From assembly GCA_020635875.1 (NCBI GenBank), contig JACJYY010000003.1:124001-188000 (forward strand): DNA of 64,000 nt. The letters are read 5' to 3'. This DNA is from Flavobacteriales bacterium. Lineage in GTDB: Bacteria > Bacteroidota > Bacteroidia > Flavobacteriales > Flavobacteriaceae. The notes beneath the pieces are model-generated. The model was not told the DNA's origin. It did not search any database and saw only the letters and a list, made by a program, of their open reading frames with translations. This document shows positions 61,265 to 64,000 of this stretch, piece after piece (the first letter of the stretch is position 1; each line of letters begins with the position of its first letter). The position numbers and the translations under genes were made by a program.

Positions 61265-63040
61265 ATGAGACAGCTACTTACATTTGTTCTAATTACTTTT
61301 TCTGTACTGCTTTTTGGGCAAAACCCTGAGATAGCCAACAGTTATTTTGAAAGGGGAGACTTTGAAAAGGCGGAGTTGGCCTATCAAGAATTGCATAAAA
61401 AAACACCTTCAAATACCCTGTACTTTGATCGATTAATAGCCTGTTATCAGCAACGGCTCAAATATGCGGAAGCGATTGATCTTTTAGAAGACAGGATTGA
61501 CAAAAACAGACAGTATCAATACCTTGTCGATTTAGGCTATACACTTCAATTGGAGGGTAAAACTCAAAAAGCGGATAAGTATTACCAGAAAGCTATTGAT
61601 GAAATTGAAAAACGACCAGGATTAGTTTATTCCATTGCTAAAGCCTTTGAGGATAAAACCTTGTTGGATTGGGCAATCAAAAGTTATCAAATAGCGCAAG
61701 CCAAAAATGTCAATGCTAATTATAATTTCCAGATGGCATTGTTATATGGTCAACAGGGAAATACGAACCAAATGATAGAGCTGTTGTTGGAAGAGGCTTT
61801 TATTACACCCAATCAGCTGATTACTATTCAGAATTATTTGAGTCGGTTTATGGCGGATGATGTCGACGGAAATTTTAAAAATGATCTGAAAAAGGCGTTA
61901 TTACTCAAAGCACAGCAAGACAAAACCATTTTTTGGAATCAGTTTTTGAGTTGGTATTTTGTTCAGAATAAAGAATTTTCTAAAGCCTTTAGACAGCAAA
62001 AAGCAGTGGTCTTAAGAGAGCCAAACGAGTTTAGAGGAATCGTCAATTTGGCATTTATGGCGATTGACGAAGCTGATGACGAAGCTGTAAAAGAAATTGT
62101 GGGTTTTATTCTTGAACAAGAAATTGCGGTAAGTTTACGAATGCGTTTGACCTATGAGTTGTTGTCTATTCGCTTGAGTGAGTTAAAGAGAGAGGAATAC
62201 GCCTCTTTTGATAAAGAAATAAAAGATCTTATCAGTCAATACGGGAGCTATCCAGAAAGTGCAGAAATAAAAATATTGACAGCCCATTTTGAGGCTTTTT
62301 ATGCCAATCAGCCTGAACAAGCTCTAGTGCGATTAAATGCTTTGCTGGAAACCACAACAGATGTCATTCAAAAATCAAAAATTAAGATGGAGTTGGCAGA
62401 TGTATTGGTGCTTCAGGAGCAATTCAATCGAGCCTTGATTTATTACTCTCAGGTTGAGCTGGATTTAAAGAATAACCCTATTGGTCACGAAGCTCGATTT
62501 AAAGTGGCTCAAACAAGTTATTATAAAGGTGATTTTGATTGGGCACTCAAACAAGTAAAAGTGCTCAAAGCTTCCGAGACACAATTGATTGCCAATGATG
62601 CTTTAGAGCTTTTTTTGCTGATAACAGACAATAATCAAGTGGATAGTACCTATGCCGCTCTTACCGCTTTCGCCAAAGCAGATTTTAAAAAATTTCAACG
62701 CAAAACACAAGTGTCAATTGAGGCTTTTGAGCAATTAAAAAAAGACTTTCCTAATGATGTTATCAATGAACCAGCAGCAATCCGATTGGGTCAATTGTAT
62801 ACCGAAGAAGGCAAAATACAGGAGGCTATAAAGAGTTATGAGTACATTATAGAAAATGCTTCTGAGAGTATTTATATTGATGAAGCCTATTATTATTCTG
62901 GGTTGTTATACCTGCAACTCAATGAAATTGAAAAGGCAAAATCGTGTTTTGAAAAAGTAATAGTAGAGCACGTGGACAGTATTTTTTATAACAAATGTCA
63001 ATTTGAGTATCGAATGCTCAGAGGCGACACCAACTTTTGA
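61265..63040 (+). CDS. TPR-repeat periplasmic protein
   Basis: A 591-residue protein with a signal peptide (LLTFVLITFSVLLFGQ) and TPR repeats throughout (YFERGDFEKAELAYQELHKK, QYQYLVDLGYTLQLEGKTQKAD, AIKSYEYIIENASESIYIDEAYYYSG). No catalytic domain; probably a scaffold for an envelope complex. The frame is open to GTG 61250, but ATG 61265 gives the better signal. It lies between serS and the DUF4286 gene and is likely co-transcribed. Confidence 0.85.
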   Translation: MRQLLTFVLITFSVLLFGQNPEIANSYFERGDFEKAELAYQELHKKTPSNTLYFDRLIACYQQRLKYAEAIDLLEDRIDKNRQYQYLVDLGYTLQLEGKTQKADKYYQKAIDEIEKRPGLVYSIAKAFEDKTLLDWAIKSYQIAQAKNVNANYNFQMALLYGQQGNTNQMIELLLEEAFITPNQLITIQNYLSRFMADDVDGNFKNDLKKALLLKAQQDKTIFWNQFLSWYFVQNKEFSKAFRQQKAVVLREPNEFRGIVNLAFMAIDEADDEAVKEIVGFILEQEIAVSLRMRLTYELLSIRLSELKREEYASFDKEIKDLISQYGSYPESAEIKILTAHFEAFYANQPEQALVRLNALLETTTDVIQKSKIKMELADVLVLQEQFNRALIYYSQVELDLKNNPIGHEARFKVAQTSYYKGDFDWALKQVKVLKASETQLIANDALELFLLITDNNQVDSTYAALTAFAKADFKKFQRKTQVSIEAFEQLKKDFPNDVINEPAAIRLGQLYTEEGKIQEAIKSYEYIIENASESIYIDEAYYYSGLLYLQLNEIEKAKSCFEKVIVEHVDSIFYNKCQFEYRMLRGDTNF

Positions 63041-63093
63041 TACATCGAACGCAAAAAGAGTAGTATCTTTGAGCTTTAACATAATGGAGTATT

Positions 63094-63405
63094 ATGATAT
63101 TATATAATGTAACTTCCAATATAAGTGACGAAGTAGTCACTCAGTGGTTGGATTGGATGAACACCATTCACATTCCTGCTATGTTAAGTACGGGTAAGTT
63201 TTTTAATGCCCGGATGGTGAAGGTTTTGGTGGAAGAAGAAATGGGAGGGCAAACCTATTCGGTACAGTATTATACTAACACCAAAGAATTACTGGAAAGA
63301 TATTACCTAGAAGATGCCGATCGTATGCGAAGACATGTACAAAACAAGTTTGCTAATAATGTATTGGAGTTTGCTACGGAATTAGAGGTGGTGGGGGAGT
63401 ATTAA
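63094..63405 (+). CDS. DUF4286 family protein
   Basis: A 103-residue protein with LYNVTSNISDEVVTQWLDWMN and HIPAMLSTGKFFNARMVKVL, the dimeric alpha-beta-barrel pattern of DUF4286, a family common in Bacteroidota and encoded beside rsmA in several flavobacteria. Function is unknown. Confidence 0.85.
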   Translation: MILYNVTSNISDEVVTQWLDWMNTIHIPAMLSTGKFFNARMVKVLVEEEMGGQTYSVQYYTNTKELLERYYLEDADRMRRHVQNKFANNVLEFATELEVVGEY

Positions 63406-63572
63406 CATGAGTGTGAAAGCTGGAAAGTTGAAAGTTGGGAAGTTGAAAGTGTGAAAGTTTTCTTTTGTTTCGACTAATAATTTCTTAACTGTGCCCTAAC
63501 TTTAATACTTTTTAACTTTCGTATTTTTATGCGTCTTTTAAACTTTATGACTTTCAATTTTCAAACTCAATT

Positions 63573-64000
63573 ATGTCAGTAAAAGCAAAAAAACATTTAG
63601 GACAACATTTTTTGAAAGACGAATCCGTTTCTCAAAGAATTGCGGATACCTTGTCTTTTCAAGGGTATAAAAAAGTTCTTGAAATAGGGCCAGGGATGGG
63701 AGTGTTGACCAAATATTTGTTGGAAAAGGAAGGCGAAACTCATGTGATTGAAATAGATACGGAGTCGGTTGATTATTTGCGTGCTCATTATTTGAAGTTG
63801 TCAGATCGAATTATTTCAGAGGATTTTTTGGAATTTAATGTAAAGAAATACTTTGGGGGAGAACCATTCGCTATCGTAGGAAATTTTCCCTATAACATCT
63901 CGACGCAAATTGTCTTTCGATTGCTCGAAAACAAAGAACAAGTACCTGAGTTTTCAGGGATGTTTCAAAAAGAAGTAGCGCAACGTATATGCGAAAAGAA
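63573..64000 (+). CDS. rsmA: 16S rRNA dimethyladenosine transferase (partial, 3' end outside the window)
   Basis: The visible 142 codons begin SVKAKKHLGQHFLKDESV, the RsmA/KsgA N-terminus, and include the SAM motif VLEIGPGMGVLT near residue 39 and catalytic NFPYNIST at about residue 105. It dimethylates two adenines near the 3' end of 16S rRNA and acts in small-subunit assembly. The gene runs off the window end. Confidence 0.95.
   Translation, partial: MSVKAKKHLGQHFLKDESVSQRIADTLSFQGYKKVLEIGPGMGVLTKYLLEKEGETHVIEIDTESVDYLRAHYLKLSDRIISEDFLEFNVKKYFGGEPFAIVGNFPYNISTQIVFRLLENKEQVPEFSGMFQKEVAQRICEK

Noticed and set aside
1..64000. CRISPR array or rRNA genes
   Set aside because: No regularly spaced direct repeats of 25-40 bases and no rRNA-like sequence were seen on reading through.

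Overview
This is a chromosomal segment of a low-GC Bacteroidota genome, almost certainly from the family Flavobacteriaceae and close to Flavobacterium. The evidence is the gliding-motility pair gldE-gldD beside mutY-ssb, at least seventeen matches to the Bacteroidota promoter box TAnnTTTG upstream of genes, little sign of Shine-Dalgarno sequences, lipoprotein signals of Bacteroidota type, an OlsF-type ornithine-lipid synthase, and a 30-residue basic protein typical of the phylum. Coordinates near the ends are open: the first gene lacks its 5' end and rsmA runs off the 3' end.

Layout. 1-5.2 kb: short-chain dehydrogenase, SprT-like protein, an MlaE/MlaF-type ABC transporter, a family-2 glycosyltransferase and an ammonium transporter. 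5.3-12.2 kb: an AT-rich accessory block with a MORN-like repeat protein, an SH3-like/esterase fusion, an unknown AT-rich gene, two paralogous AlbA_2-like proteins flanking a decayed copy of the MORN-like protein's C-terminus, and a HAD-like protein. 12.3-15.9 kb: a WYL regulator, proC and LD-carboxypeptidase operon, divergent from a GNAT-type toxin-antitoxin pair with an inverted repeat over its promoter. 16-18.4 kb: three unknown envelope proteins. 18.3-21.7 kb: mfd. 21.9-28.2 kb: a tripartite RND efflux operon preceded by a small secreted protein. 28.3-29 kb: an HTH/ParE-type toxin-antitoxin pair.

29.3-37.1 kb is housekeeping: a TauE-like exporter, tRNA/rRNA methyltransferase, pth, RNase G, a basic 30-residue protein, HU, mutY, ssb, gldE and gldD. 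37.2-45.3 kb is accessory: a zeta-toxin-like kinase with a small overlapping partner, a secreted metallopeptidase plus hydrolase pair, a SEC-C protein, a DUF4403 lipoprotein, and an antitoxin whose YoeB-type toxin has been destroyed by an internal deletion. 45.4-51.5 kb: S41 protease, dCMP deaminase, TerB-like protein, aspartokinase, OlsF-like acyltransferase and DUF1569 protein.

51.6-54.9 kb is a three-gene histidine-rich operon (TonB-dependent receptor, small His-rich membrane protein, DUF4625 lipoprotein) that looks like a zinc or other transition-metal uptake system, with a near-palindrome that could be a metal-repressor site directly upstream of its promoter. An apparently intact IS982-family element (55.0-56.0 kb) sits just upstream and is oriented toward it. 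Behind it lies a graveyard of at least three other insertion sequences ending near a tRNA-Asn gene. 58.5-64 kb returns to core genes: rseP, serS, a TPR protein, a DUF4286 protein and the start of rsmA.

No CRISPR array, rRNA operon or prophage was seen. The most unusual parts are the duplicated AlbA_2-like genes with the pseudogene between them, the toxin-antitoxin loci (one with clear internal deletion), and the histidine-rich metal operon with its candidate operator and upstream insertion sequence.
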